From contig NZ_JBBIAB010000008.1 of NCBI RefSeq assembly GCF_039634785.1, positions 1 to 64,000 of the forward strand: DNA of 64,000 nt, given 5' to 3'. Within the stretch, counting starts at the first letter, position 1, and every line of letters starts with the position of its first letter. Shown here in pieces: positions 34,321 through 45,879 of this stretch. The notes beneath the pieces are model-generated. The model was given only the letters and a program-made list of their open reading frames with translations, was not told the origin of the DNA and did no database searches. Source of the stretch: Tistrella mobilis (lineage in GTDB: Bacteria; Pseudomonadota; Alphaproteobacteria; Tistrellales; Tistrellaceae). The translations under genes and the position numbers were made by a program.

Positions 34321-35553
34321 TCACCAGCCCAGCCACTCGGGGCGGCGGTCGATCCGGGTTTCGGCCAGGCGGTTCATGGCGAACTTCCCGTCCTTCACCT
34401 CACCCTGATAGACATACATGTCGATCGTCCCGCGATGGTCCTCGGGCGTCCAGGTGGAGGGGAAGCACACGCCTTCCAGGCCGGCCGGCACCCAGTCGGT
34501 CTTCTGGTACATGCCCTGCTTGATGTTCGGCCCGGTGACGCCGCCATTCTTGTCGGCCCACTCCATGGCTTCCTTCATGTAGAAGGCCGTGCAGACGCCG
34601 CGGACATAGTGGACCGGGCGATAGCCGTCGCCACCGGCGATCTCGTGCACCAGCTTCATGCCCGGGGCATCGTCCTGCCAGGTGGCGGAACCGACCACCC
34701 AGACCACGCCGTCGGCGGCGGAACCGGCGGCCTCGGCGGCGCTCTCGTCGAAGCCCCAGATGTTGGCCATGAACTGCGCTTCGACGCCGACGGTCTCGCA
34801 GCTCTTCAGCAGCGAAATGTTGGAACCGGCCGTGTTGCCCAGGTAGGCGTAGTTGGCACCGGATTCCTTCAGCGTCAGGCACTGCGCCTTGAAGTCGGCG
34901 GGGGCGAGCGAGTACTGGATCGCCGGCAGGACGTCGAAGCCCAGCTCCTTGGCGTATTCCTCACCGGCCTTGCGGGCGGCATTCGGGTAGGGGTGGTTGT
35001 CGCCCATATGGACGTATTTGGGCTTACCTTCCTTGCCCTGCTTCTTCCAGTCCTCGGCGGCCCACTGCAGCATGCCGCGCAGCGCATCCGAATAAGACAC
35101 GTTGTAGAAGAAGTTGTAGGGAGCCGGCGCCTTGACCACGCCCGACTTGCCGGTCGGATCGGTCAGATGGGCGGAATAGGAGCCCGAGTAGTAAGGCATC
35201 TCGTCCTTGGCCAGGAAGCCGACCAGGGCTTCGGTGTCGGCGGTGCCCCAGCCTGCGATCGCCACGGCGCCGAACTCCGACACCCAGCGCTTATAGGCGG
35301 CAATGGCGCGCGGTGCCTGATAGGAATAGTCGACGGTATCGGCGTTGATCTGCTTGCCGTTGATGCCGCCATGGGCATTGATCCAGTTGAAGGCGTCGAT
35401 CTTGCCTTCCGAGAACGGCTTGCTGACCGTCGAGGTCGCACCGGTGTAGTCGACCAGGTTGCCGATCTTGATGTCGTCGGCCGCGATCGCCGCTGAGGCG
35501 GTGCCGGCGACCAGGATGGCGGCGAACGCGCCGGTCAGAGTCTTCCTGGACAT
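34321..35553 (-). CDS. Liv-type substrate-binding protein of the second system
   Basis: A 410-residue periplasmic protein with a clear signal peptide (MSRKTLTGAFAAILVAGTAS, cleavage after AIAA near 25). The mature start DDIKIGNLVDYTGATSTVSKPFSEGKIDAFNWINAHGG is typical of type 1 Liv/aromatic-acid binding proteins. The ATG at 35553 follows AGGGAGAG. It lies 157 bp downstream of livM and 88 bp upstream of livF. The ligand is unknown; the two ligase genes in the operon point to a carboxylic acid rather than an amino acid. Confidence 0.93.
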   Translation of the reverse strand: MSRKTLTGAFAAILVAGTASAAIAADDIKIGNLVDYTGATSTVSKPFSEGKIDAFNWINAHGGINGKQINADTVDYSYQAPRAIAAYKRWVSEFGAVAIAGWGTADTEALVGFLAKDEMPYYSGSYSAHLTDPTGKSGVVKAPAPYNFFYNVSYSDALRGMLQWAAEDWKKQGKEGKPKYVHMGDNHPYPNAARKAGEEYAKELGFDVLPAIQYSLAPADFKAQCLTLKESGANYAYLGNTAGSNISLLKSCETVGVEAQFMANIWGFDESAAEAAGSAADGVVWVVGSATWQDDAPGMKLVHEIAGGDGYRPVHYVRGVCTAFYMKEAMEWADKNGGVTGPNIKQGMYQKTDWVPAGLEGVCFPSTWTPEDHRGTIDMYVYQGEVKDGKFAMNRLAETRIDRRPEWLGW

Positions 35554-35710
35554 GTGTCTCTCCCTGAAGAAGCGGAATGCTTCGTTCTTGTCTTCGATCG
35601 CAACCGTTGTCGGCTGCGGATGGGGCGGGCGGGGTGCATACGCGCGAAGCGCGAGATCCGGGCCCGCCGGGGCCGGGTTCCGTCGCGGCGGGGGCCGCGA
35701 CGGCAACGGA

Positions 35711-36781
35711 TCAGTACGAGAACGGATAGAGTTTCCAGTAGGCCTTGATCTGCCGCCACCGATGGGCGAGCCCGTCGGGTTCGAAGATCAGGAACAGGAC
35801 GATGACCAGGCCGATCGCAGCCTCTTTGAGGAAGGCGACATTGGTCATGAACGAGGCGCCGATCAGTCCGGCCCCGTTCATGGCCGAGACGACGCCTTCC
35901 AGAACCTCGGGCAGCAGCACCATGAAAGCCGTCCCCATCAGCGTGCCCATCACCGAGCCGAGGCCGCCGATGATGATCATGCCCAGGAACTGGATCGACA
36001 GCAGGATGGTGAAGCTTTCGACCGAGACGAAGCCCAGATAGTGGCCATAGAGCGCGCCTGCGATGCCGGCGTAGAACGAACTGACACCGAAGGACATCAG
36101 CCGGTATTTGGTGAGGTTGACGCCCATCACCTCGGCCGAGAGATAGTGATCGCGCACCGCCACGAAGGCCCGGCCGTCGCGGGAGCGCAGCATGTTGGTG
36201 GCCAGCAGGAAGCAGATCACCATGAAGACGAGCGCCACGTAGTAGAAGTTGTGCTCGCCATAGGCTTCCCAGCCGAACAGCGAGAACGACTGGGCGAGTG
36301 CGCCCGCCGAACCGCCGGTGAAGAAGTCCGCCCGCGAGAAGAAGTCCTGCAGGATGAACTGCGACGCCAGCGTCGCGATCGCGAGATAAAGACCTTTGAT
36401 CCGCGCTGCAGGGATGCCGACGATCAGGCCGACCGCCGTGGTCATGAGCCCGGCGAGCGGGATGGCGAGCACCACCGGCACGTCGTAGGTGTTGTTGAGG
36501 AAGGCGGACGAGAAGGCACCGAAGCCGAAGAAGGCGGCATGGCCCAGCGAGATCTGGCCGGTGAAGCCGACCAGGATGTTGAGGCCGAGGGCGGCGATGC
36601 CGTAGATCGCGATCGTGATCGCCAGATTCATGTGGTACTGGCTGGCGATCAGCGGGAAGAGGGCCGCAAGGATGAGGCCGAGGATGGCGAAATTCCGCGA
36701 CCATTTCGTCGGGAAGATCGTGGTGTCCTTGGCGTAAGAGGTCCGGTAGTCGCCGCAGGGGCGGAGGGACATGCTGCTCAT
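35711..36781 (-). CDS. Liv-type permease (LivM type) of the second system
   Basis: A 356-residue inner-membrane permease with about nine helices. It shows LNILVGFTGQISLGHAAFFGFGAFS, the LivM hallmark, and IKGLYLAIATLASQFILQDFF. The cytoplasmic loop VAVRDHYLSAEVMGVNLTKYRLMSFGVSSFYAG matches the family. The start at 36781 has GAGG about 8 bp upstream and lies 10 bp after the livH stop, so the permeases are co-translated. Confidence 0.93.
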   Translation of the reverse strand: MSSMSLRPCGDYRTSYAKDTTIFPTKWSRNFAILGLILAALFPLIASQYHMNLAITIAIYGIAALGLNILVGFTGQISLGHAAFFGFGAFSSAFLNNTYDVPVVLAIPLAGLMTTAVGLIVGIPAARIKGLYLAIATLASQFILQDFFSRADFFTGGSAGALAQSFSLFGWEAYGEHNFYYVALVFMVICFLLATNMLRSRDGRAFVAVRDHYLSAEVMGVNLTKYRLMSFGVSSFYAGIAGALYGHYLGFVSVESFTILLSIQFLGMIIIGGLGSVMGTLMGTAFMVLLPEVLEGVVSAMNGAGLIGASFMTNVAFLKEAAIGLVIVLFLIFEPDGLAHRWRQIKAYWKLYPFSY

Positions 36782-36791
36782 GGTTCCGGCC

Positions 36792-37685
36792 TCACACGCG
36801 CTCGATGTTCTTGGTGCCGAAGAGCCCGTAGGGCTTGATCATCAGGATGATGATCAGGACGTAGAAGGGGGCGACGGCATAGAGGTTGCCGATGTGCAGG
36901 AACTGCCCGTCGACATATTCCGCCATGTTCTCGAGCACGCCGATGATCAGGCCGCCGACCACCGCGCCGATGATGGAGTCCAGCCCGCCCAGGATCACCG
37001 CCGGGAACACCTTGAAGCCGAAGAGCGACAGGCCGGCCGAAACGCCGTTGACGATGCCCACCACCACGCCGGCCAGCGCCGAGACCACCGCCGAGATCGC
37101 CCAGGAGATGGCGAACATCTGCTTCACCGAGACGCCCAGCGACTGGGCGACCTGCTGGTTGAAGGCGGTCGCCCGCATGGCGAGACCGATCTTGGAGAAT
37201 TTGAAGAACCAGGCGAAGAGACCCATGGCGATCAGCGAGATCACAAGGCTCATCACATAGGCGGTCTGGACCTGGAGGCCCAGGATGGTGACCGAGCTGG
37301 TCTCGAAGATCGGCGGGAAGGGTTGCACGAACACGCCGAACATCCACTTCATCATCGCCTGGAAGAAGATCGAGAGCCCGATCGTCACCATGATCACCGA
37401 GATGATCGGTTCACCGATCAGCGGCCGCAGCACCACCACCTGAAGCAGGATGCCGAACACCACCATGAAGGCGAGGGTGAAGAGGAAGGACCAGAAGAAG
37501 GGCAGCTGCAGATCGGTCATGATCCACCAGCACACCCAGGCGCCGATCAGCAGGAATTCGCCCTGCGCGAAATTGACGATCTGGGAGGCCTTGTAGATCA
37601 GCACGAAACTCATCGCGACGACGCCGTAAAGCGTGCCGACGATCAGTCCATTGACCAGAAGTTGTACGAACAGTGAAGACGTCAT
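36792..37685 (-). CDS. Liv-type permease (LivH type) of the second system
   Basis: A 297-residue inner-membrane permease beginning MTSSLFVQLLVNGLIVGTLYG. It contains SQIVNFAQGEFLLIGAWVCW, the LivH pattern, and the conserved FPAVILGGLDSIIGAVVGGLIIGVLENM region near the C-terminus. The ATG at 37685 follows GAGGAG; the further upstream frame is not homologous. A 99-bp gap separates it from the acyl-CoA synthetase gene upstream. Confidence 0.93.
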   Translation of the reverse strand: MTSSLFVQLLVNGLIVGTLYGVVAMSFVLIYKASQIVNFAQGEFLLIGAWVCWWIMTDLQLPFFWSFLFTLAFMVVFGILLQVVVLRPLIGEPIISVIMVTIGLSIFFQAMMKWMFGVFVQPFPPIFETSSVTILGLQVQTAYVMSLVISLIAMGLFAWFFKFSKIGLAMRATAFNQQVAQSLGVSVKQMFAISWAISAVVSALAGVVVGIVNGVSAGLSLFGFKVFPAVILGGLDSIIGAVVGGLIIGVLENMAEYVDGQFLHIGNLYAVAPFYVLIIILMIKPYGLFGTKNIERV

Positions 37686-37784
37686 GGCGCGGAAAGCTCC
37701 TCGCTTGCGCAGGGCCGGCGATGCGGCCCCTCCGGGCGGAAACCTGGGGCCCAAGCGGGCCCGAAACCTGGCGGGGCGCGGCGG

Positions 37785-39713
37785 TCAGCTCGCCTTGCGC
37801 AGCGGTACCACCGGCGCCCCCAGGTCGACGATGCGCAGGACCGTCTGAATCCGCGCCTGCTTGCCGTCCTGGAAGGTGATGGTGGTATCGATGTCGATGT
37901 CGTCGCGGCCGTCGTAGATCGCGTCGATGATCCGGCCGTAGCGCTCGTTGATGACGTTGCGCCGCACCTTGCGGGTGCGGGTCAGCTCGCCGTCATCGGC
38001 GTCCAGCTCTTTGTAGAGCAGCAGGAAGCGCCGGATGCGCTGGGCCTCGGGCAGGGTCTCGTTCACCCGCTCCACTTCCTGACGCAGCAGATCATAGACA
38101 TCCGCCCGCGCCGAAAGGTCGGTATAGGTGGTGAACGCGATGCCCCGCTGCTCGGCCCATTTGGAGACCACCGAATAGCGGATGCACAGGATGGCCGAGA
38201 TGAACGGCTTCTGGTTGCCCAGCACCACGCATTCGCCGATGAAGCTCGAGAATTTGAGCTTGTTCTCGATGAACTGGGGCGAGAAGCGCACCCGGTTCGC
38301 GGTTTCGGCGATGTCCTTGATGCGGTCGATGACGACCAGATGGCCCTTTTTGTCGAAGTAGCCGGCGTCGCCGGAATACATCCAGCCGTCGCGCAGATCC
38401 TCGACCGTCGCCTTCTCGTTCTTGTAGTAGCCGGCCATCAGCCCGTCATGGCGGGCGACGATCTCGCCCACCCCGTTCTCGTCGGGCGCGACGATCCTGA
38501 TCTCGACGCCGGGGAAGGGCTTGCCGACCGTGTTCATGTCGACGTCGTCGGCCAGATGTACGGTATAGGCGCCGGCGGTTTCCGTCTGTCCGTAGATCTG
38601 GCGCAGCGGCACCCCCAGGGCCTGGAAGAACTTGAAGGTGTCGGGACCGAGCGCCGCACCGCCGGTCGCCGCCGATTTCAGATTGGAGAAGCCCAGCCGG
38701 TCGCGCAGCGCCCGCAGCAGCACGAAATCAGCGAGTTTCGATCGCCGTCCCTGCTCCAGCGCCTTCAGCGCCCGCTTCATGCCGAAATCATAGAGCGCAT
38801 TCTTGAGAGGCGTGCTCTCCATCATCCGGGCGCGGACATCGGCCGCGATCTGTTCCCAGACGCGCGGCGCCAGCAGCACGAAGCTTGGTCCGATCTCGCG
38901 CAGATCGGCCATCATCGTCTCGGGCTCTTCGACGAAGTTCACCCGGATGCGGCAGATCAGCGGCTGTGCCACGGCGTAGATCTGCTCCATGATCCAGGGC
39001 ATGGGCAGCACCGAGACGTAGTCGTCGGTCGGACCTTTGGGGTCGACCATCAGATAGCGCGCGCAATGCTCGAGAAAGCGCCCGCCCTGCAGCATGGCCA
39101 TCTTGGGGTTCGAGGTCGTGCCCGATGTGGTGCAGAGGATGGCGACGTCGTCGCCCTTGCCGGCAGCGAGTTCCCGTGCATAGCGGTCGGGCTCCCGGCC
39201 GTGGAGCGCCCGGCCGAGTTCATAGACCTCTGCCAGATCCTTGAGCCGCGGATCGTCGTATTTGCGCATGCCGCGCGGATCGGCATAGACGATGGTCCGC
39301 ACCGTCGGGATGTCGTCGCCGAGTTCCAGCAGCTTGTCGACCTGCTCTTCGTCTTCGCACAGCACCACATGGGCGCCGGCATAGTTGAGCAGATAGGCGA
39401 CTTCGCTCGACATGGCGTCCTGGTAGATGGCGAGGCTCATGCCGCCCAGGGCATGGATCGCAATCTCGCCATAGAGGGCTTCAGGCCGGTTCTTGGACAG
39501 GATCGCCACCACCTCGCCCCGGGCGACGCCGAGCGAAATCAGGCCGAGCGCCATCTCTCGCACCCGGTCGTTGTAGTCGGACCAGGTGAACTCGTTCCAG
39601 ATGCCGAATTCCTTCTCCCGCAGGGCCACCTCGGACCCGTGGGTGGCGGCGTTGTGCGCGAGCAGCTTCGGCAGGGTGTCGTGGACCGTGAAATCGGGGA
39701 ATTGCTGGGACAT
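37785..39713 (-). CDS. Long-chain-type AMP-dependent acyl-CoA synthetase
   Basis: A 642-residue adenylate-forming ligase. Visible motifs are the phosphate-binding ILCTTSGTTSNPKMAML near residue 195-211, the YGQTETAGAYTVH adenylate motif, and YSGDAGYFDKKGHLVVIDRIKD in the hinge region. The extended C-terminus resembles the long-chain/bile-acid-type ACSL family. Its start shares one base with the stop of the livG-type gene (TGATG), so the ATPase and ligase are made together. It probably converts the imported acid to a CoA ester. Confidence 0.92.
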   Translation of the reverse strand: MSQQFPDFTVHDTLPKLLAHNAATHGSEVALREKEFGIWNEFTWSDYNDRVREMALGLISLGVARGEVVAILSKNRPEALYGEIAIHALGGMSLAIYQDAMSSEVAYLLNYAGAHVVLCEDEEQVDKLLELGDDIPTVRTIVYADPRGMRKYDDPRLKDLAEVYELGRALHGREPDRYARELAAGKGDDVAILCTTSGTTSNPKMAMLQGGRFLEHCARYLMVDPKGPTDDYVSVLPMPWIMEQIYAVAQPLICRIRVNFVEEPETMMADLREIGPSFVLLAPRVWEQIAADVRARMMESTPLKNALYDFGMKRALKALEQGRRSKLADFVLLRALRDRLGFSNLKSAATGGAALGPDTFKFFQALGVPLRQIYGQTETAGAYTVHLADDVDMNTVGKPFPGVEIRIVAPDENGVGEIVARHDGLMAGYYKNEKATVEDLRDGWMYSGDAGYFDKKGHLVVIDRIKDIAETANRVRFSPQFIENKLKFSSFIGECVVLGNQKPFISAILCIRYSVVSKWAEQRGIAFTTYTDLSARADVYDLLRQEVERVNETLPEAQRIRRFLLLYKELDADDGELTRTRKVRRNVINERYGRIIDAIYDGRDDIDIDTTITFQDGKQARIQTVLRIVDLGAPVVPLRKAS

Positions 39714-40510
39714 CACGCCACCGCCTCTTCGTCGTCGTCCTCGCCGAGATAGGCCTTCTTGACGTGCTCGTCGTTGAGCACGTCTTCGGCCGTGCCTTCG
39801 GCAAGCTTGCGCCCGAAATCGAGCACCATGATCCGATGCGAAATGTCGGCGACCACCCCCATGTCGTGTTCGATCATGATGATGGTCATGCCCCATTCCT
39901 CGGAGAGGTCGATGATGAACCGGGCCATGTCCTCTTTTTCTTCGAGGTTCATGCCGGCCATCGGCTCGTCGAGCAGCAGCAGCTTGGGTCTGAGGGCGAT
40001 CGCCCGCGCCAGCTCCACCCGCTTGCGCAGGCCGTAGGAGAGCTGCCCCGCCGTCGCACGGCGGACATGGGCGATCTCGAGGAAATCGATGATGTCTTCC
40101 ACCGCACGGCGGTGTTCCAGCTCTTCGCGGCGGGCGCCGCCCAGCCAGTAGAGCGAGCCGGTGAAGACGTTGTTCTTCAGCAGGTGATGCCGGCCGACCA
40201 TGATGTTGTCGAGCACGGACATATGGCCGAAGAGCGCGAGATTCTGGAAGGTCCGGCCGATGCCGAGGGCGGCGCGGTGGTTGGGCGAGAGCCCGGTCAC
40301 GTCGCGGCCTTCGAACAGGATGCGGCCCTCGGTGGGCGTGTAGCGGCCCGACACGCAGTTCAGCATCGAGGTCTTGCCGGCACCGTTCGGCCCGATGATC
40401 GAGAACAGCTCGCCGGGCCGGACGTGGAAGCTGACCTCGGTCAGGGCGCGCACGCCGCCGAATCGCAACGATACGTCCTTGACCTCCAGGAGCGGGGTCT
40501 GTTCGCCCAT
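39713..40510 (-). CDS. Liv-type ABC transporter ATP-binding protein (LivG type) of the second system
   Basis: A 265-residue ATPase, first gene of the operon. Walker A GPNGAGKTS is at 40-48, followed by GIGRTFQNLALF, signature LSYGLRKR in the LivG form, Walker B LLLLDEPMAGMN and IEHDMGVVADISHRIMVLDFG. The C-terminus is acidic (GEDDDEEAVA). The ATG at 40510 was chosen by homology; an upstream extension to 40615 is open but unlike the family. The long gap to acnA lies upstream. Confidence 0.94.
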   Translation of the reverse strand: MGEQTPLLEVKDVSLRFGGVRALTEVSFHVRPGELFSIIGPNGAGKTSMLNCVSGRYTPTEGRILFEGRDVTGLSPNHRAALGIGRTFQNLALFGHMSVLDNIMVGRHHLLKNNVFTGSLYWLGGARREELEHRRAVEDIIDFLEIAHVRRATAGQLSYGLRKRVELARAIALRPKLLLLDEPMAGMNLEEKEDMARFIIDLSEEWGMTIIMIEHDMGVVADISHRIMVLDFGRKLAEGTAEDVLNDEHVKKAYLGEDDDEEAVA

Positions 40511-41400
40511 GGGCCTCGGGTCTCCCTGTATGGGGCGCGACGGGCAACGGCTCCCGGTGTCCATCCGTCGTTCCGCCCGGTCCTCCCCGGCATCCCCAGA
40601 TGCCAGACCGGTCACGGAAGCTGCGGCGGCTGCGCCTCGTTCTTTGTTTTGTCATGCCGTTTTGTCATGACATTACATCACCACGCTGCCCCGGGGGTCA
40701 AATCCCAAGTGGCGTGCCGAGTGTCTGTTTGCCAAAGTTACGAAGGCAAACCCAGCAATATTTCAATAACGCCGTTATCATACTGGAGGATGACGTCCCC
40801 AGGCCTTGGCGATACGGTGTGCAAGGGTGGATGATCACACACGCAAACTGTCGATGATCACGCCGATGATCACGCGCGCGGCCATCGGTTCGCATGGCCG
40901 GATCCGGTCTGATCGGCAGGGGCGCCGCTCGACGAGAGGTGCGGCCGAAGAGCCGGTGACGGCTCGCCCCATCGTTCCGGCACGCGCGATGCACGGTGAC
41001 GGCACTGCGCTGCGGTGCTGCCCGAACCAGCCCTGCGCCCGCCCCCGGGCCCACCCCAGACCATCGTGCAAGGCGGCGGTTTTCGTGGACTTTCCGGGCG
41101 ATCCCTGATATCACGGCGCGCGAACGCGGCATCGACGCCGCGACGTCCGTTTGCGGTGCACCAGCCCGAAAGCTTCGGCCTTCGGACGGGGCCGCAACAG
41201 GATGGCCGCGGCGGACGCCCGTCTGTCCGCCGTCCGACCCGACCCCTCACCGATGCCGGTACCGGTCTTATCGACCGCCGCCTGCCCCGGCCCGAGGTGA
41301 CGCGGCCGCCGGCGAGGCGGGCCCGTCACCCGTCGCCCGAACGCGATGCCCGTCAGTCGATAAGACAAGGCGACAAGGTCCATCGTGAGGAGAGGTCGTC
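40511..41400. other. 890-bp gap between divergent transporter operon and acnA
   Basis: No convincing gene is present. The many open frames here are low-complexity Arg/Pro-rich readings without ribosome sites or homology. The part near 40720-40780 is AT-richer and holds two dyads. GATGATCAC occurs three times at 40830-40838, 40853-40861 and 40865-40873. The rest, from about 40900 to 41370, is GC-rich and shows nothing I can name; it may be a long acnA leader. Confidence 0.6.
40727..40778. repeat. Two inverted repeats in the AT-rich part of the acnA / liv intergenic region
   Basis: GTTTGCC (40727-40733) and GGCAAAC (40745-40751) are 7-bp arms around an 11-bp centre. ATAAC (40766-40770) and GTTAT (40774-40778) surround GCC. 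Their position upstream of the livG-type gene fits operators or promoter elements of the leftward operon. Confidence 0.5.
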
Positions 41401-44103
<2,703 letters not shown>

Positions 44104-44130
44104 TCGGCCTGTCTCACGCCGACATTCGCA

Positions 44131-44157
44131 CGCCCCGGCGCCTCTGGCGCCGGGGCG
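44131..44157 (+). terminator. Terminator-like hairpin after acnA
   Basis: CGCCCCGGCGCC (44131-44142) and GGCGCCGGGGCG (44146-44157) make a perfect 12-bp stem with loop TCT. The following TGTGTCGTTT is only modestly T-rich. Confidence 0.75.
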
Positions 44158-44334
44158 TGTGTCGTTTCGGCGATAATTCCCGGCCCCGGCCGGCAGCGGG
44201 TGGCATGGCCGGGCGGCGCATGGTTTACTGATCCTCATGTCGTTTCACCGGATGCACGGGCCCTGCGGTCGCACCGGTGCCGCCCTTTTCCGCCAGACAG
44301 GACGGCCGGAGGTTCACGGCCGGATTTTCATCCG

Positions 44335-45879
44335 ATGAGTACGGTTCTCGCCTCAGTCGCCGCGGTGCTGCTCAGCATCGCCATCGCCCAGCTGGGCAAC
44401 GGCATGCTCTCCTCGCTGGTGGGTCTCAGGCTCGCCGTCGAAGGGGTCAGCACGATCGCCATCGGTCTGGTCGGTGCGGCCCATTTCGTGGGCTGGATCA
44501 TCGGTGCCGCCACGGCCCAGCGGGTGATCGTGCGGGTCGGGCACATCCGGGCCTTTTCGGCCTTTGCGGCGATCGGCTCGGTCGCGATCCTGTCGCTCGG
44601 CTTCTTTCTGGATCTGGTCGGCTGGGCATTGCTGCGTGTCGTCACCGGCTATTGCATGGCGGCGCTGTTCATGACCGCGGAAAGCTGGCTCAACTCGGCC
44701 AGCACCAACCAGACTCGCGGCAAGGTGCTCTCGGCCTATATCATCTCGCTCAACCTGGCGCTCGCCGGCGGTCAGTTCCTGCTGACGCTGGAAGACGTGC
44801 GGATGCCGCTGCTCTACGCGCTTGCCGCCATGGCCCTGTCGCTGGCCCTGGTGCCGCTGGCGCTGACCCGCAGCCTGACACCCGAGATCCATGCCGCACC
44901 CCGGCTCGGCCTTCTGTCCCTCTGGCGGGTTTCGCCGCTGGGTCTCGCCGCCGTGGTCTCCAGCGGGCTGATCATCGGCAGTATCCAGGGCGGTATGGGT
45001 GCGGTGTTCGCGCGCGGCATCGGCCTGGACACGGCCGGGGTGTCGGCTTTCGTCGCCACGGTTTTCCTGGGCGGTCTGTTCCTGCAATGGCCGGTGGGCT
45101 GGCTGTCGGACCGGATCGATCGCCGCCGCGTGCTGGCGGGGGCTGCGATCATGGTGACGATCGGCAGCCTGGTGGTGATGGCCGGGGCCGGCAGCATGGC
45201 CCAGGCAGAGACGCCGGCCGACGGCATACTCGCGGGCTCGGGGCTTCTTGCCGGCATCATCCCGGAAACGGCCGCCATCTGGCTGCTGTTCATCGGCGCC
45301 GTGATCGTGGGCGGTGCCGGTTATGCGCTCTACCCGGTCGCCACCGCCCATGTGAACGATCTGGTCGAACCGGGGCGGATGATCGCCGCCGCCGGCGGGC
45401 TGGTGCTGGGCGGCGGGCTCGGCTCGGCGATCGGCCCGATCATGGCCTCGGGCATCATGAGCCTGGTCGGTCCCTCGGGCCTGTTCGCCTGGGCGGTGCT
45501 GGCCGGGGCGGTTCTGGCGGCCTTTGCCATCTATCGTGCCCGGATCCGGCCGCAGGTGCCGGCCAGCGCCAAGACCCCGGCCGTGGTCTCGCCCCGTACC
45601 ACGCCGGTGGTGACGGTGATGGCGACCGATATCTCGGGCGCCGAGCCGCCGCTGGAAAGCGACGAGGCGATGATGGCCGCAGCCACGGAAGCACCTGCCG
45701 TCGACCCGGTGGTGGTTCCTGAAGCGGTGATCCTGCGGAACGGCGACGTTCCGGCGGAACCGGTCGAGCCTGCCCGCAAGCCGGCCGGGGGTCACGAAAA
45801 CGGGGCCGCCGACGGATCGGCGACCCCGGATCAGGGCGGCACGGATGCCCCCGCGCCGAAGGATGATCAGGCGCGATAG
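44335..45879 (+). CDS. MFS transporter (YcaD-like) with long hydrophilic C-terminal tail
   Basis: A 514-residue major-facilitator protein with about 12 helices. The loop GWLSDRIDRRRVLAGAA (between helices 8 and 9) and TAESWLNSASTNQTRGKVLSAYIISLNLALAGGQF match the YcaD/YfkF-type branch. The last 110 residues are Ala/Pro/Glu-rich and disordered, which is uncommon for this branch. The ATG at 44335 is set by homology and has no good ribosome site nearby; a GGAGG lies about 22 bp upstream. The 3' end overlaps the convergent htpG gene by 13 bp. The substrate is unknown. Confidence 0.88.
   Translation: MSTVLASVAAVLLSIAIAQLGNGMLSSLVGLRLAVEGVSTIAIGLVGAAHFVGWIIGAATAQRVIVRVGHIRAFSAFAAIGSVAILSLGFFLDLVGWALLRVVTGYCMAALFMTAESWLNSASTNQTRGKVLSAYIISLNLALAGGQFLLTLEDVRMPLLYALAAMALSLALVPLALTRSLTPEIHAAPRLGLLSLWRVSPLGLAAVVSSGLIIGSIQGGMGAVFARGIGLDTAGVSAFVATVFLGGLFLQWPVGWLSDRIDRRRVLAGAAIMVTIGSLVVMAGAGSMAQAETPADGILAGSGLLAGIIPETAAIWLLFIGAVIVGGAGYALYPVATAHVNDLVEPGRMIAAAGGLVLGGGLGSAIGPIMASGIMSLVGPSGLFAWAVLAGAVLAAFAIYRARIRPQVPASAKTPAVVSPRTTPVVTVMATDISGAEPPLESDEAMMAAATEAPAVDPVVVPEAVILRNGDVPAEPVEPARKPAGGHENGAADGSATPDQGGTDAPAPKDDQAR

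Noticed and set aside
40830-40873. GATGATCAC triplicate as a replication or DnaA-type iteron
   Set aside because: Only three copies with uneven spacing (23 and 12 bp), no DnaA boxes, no replication gene nearby.
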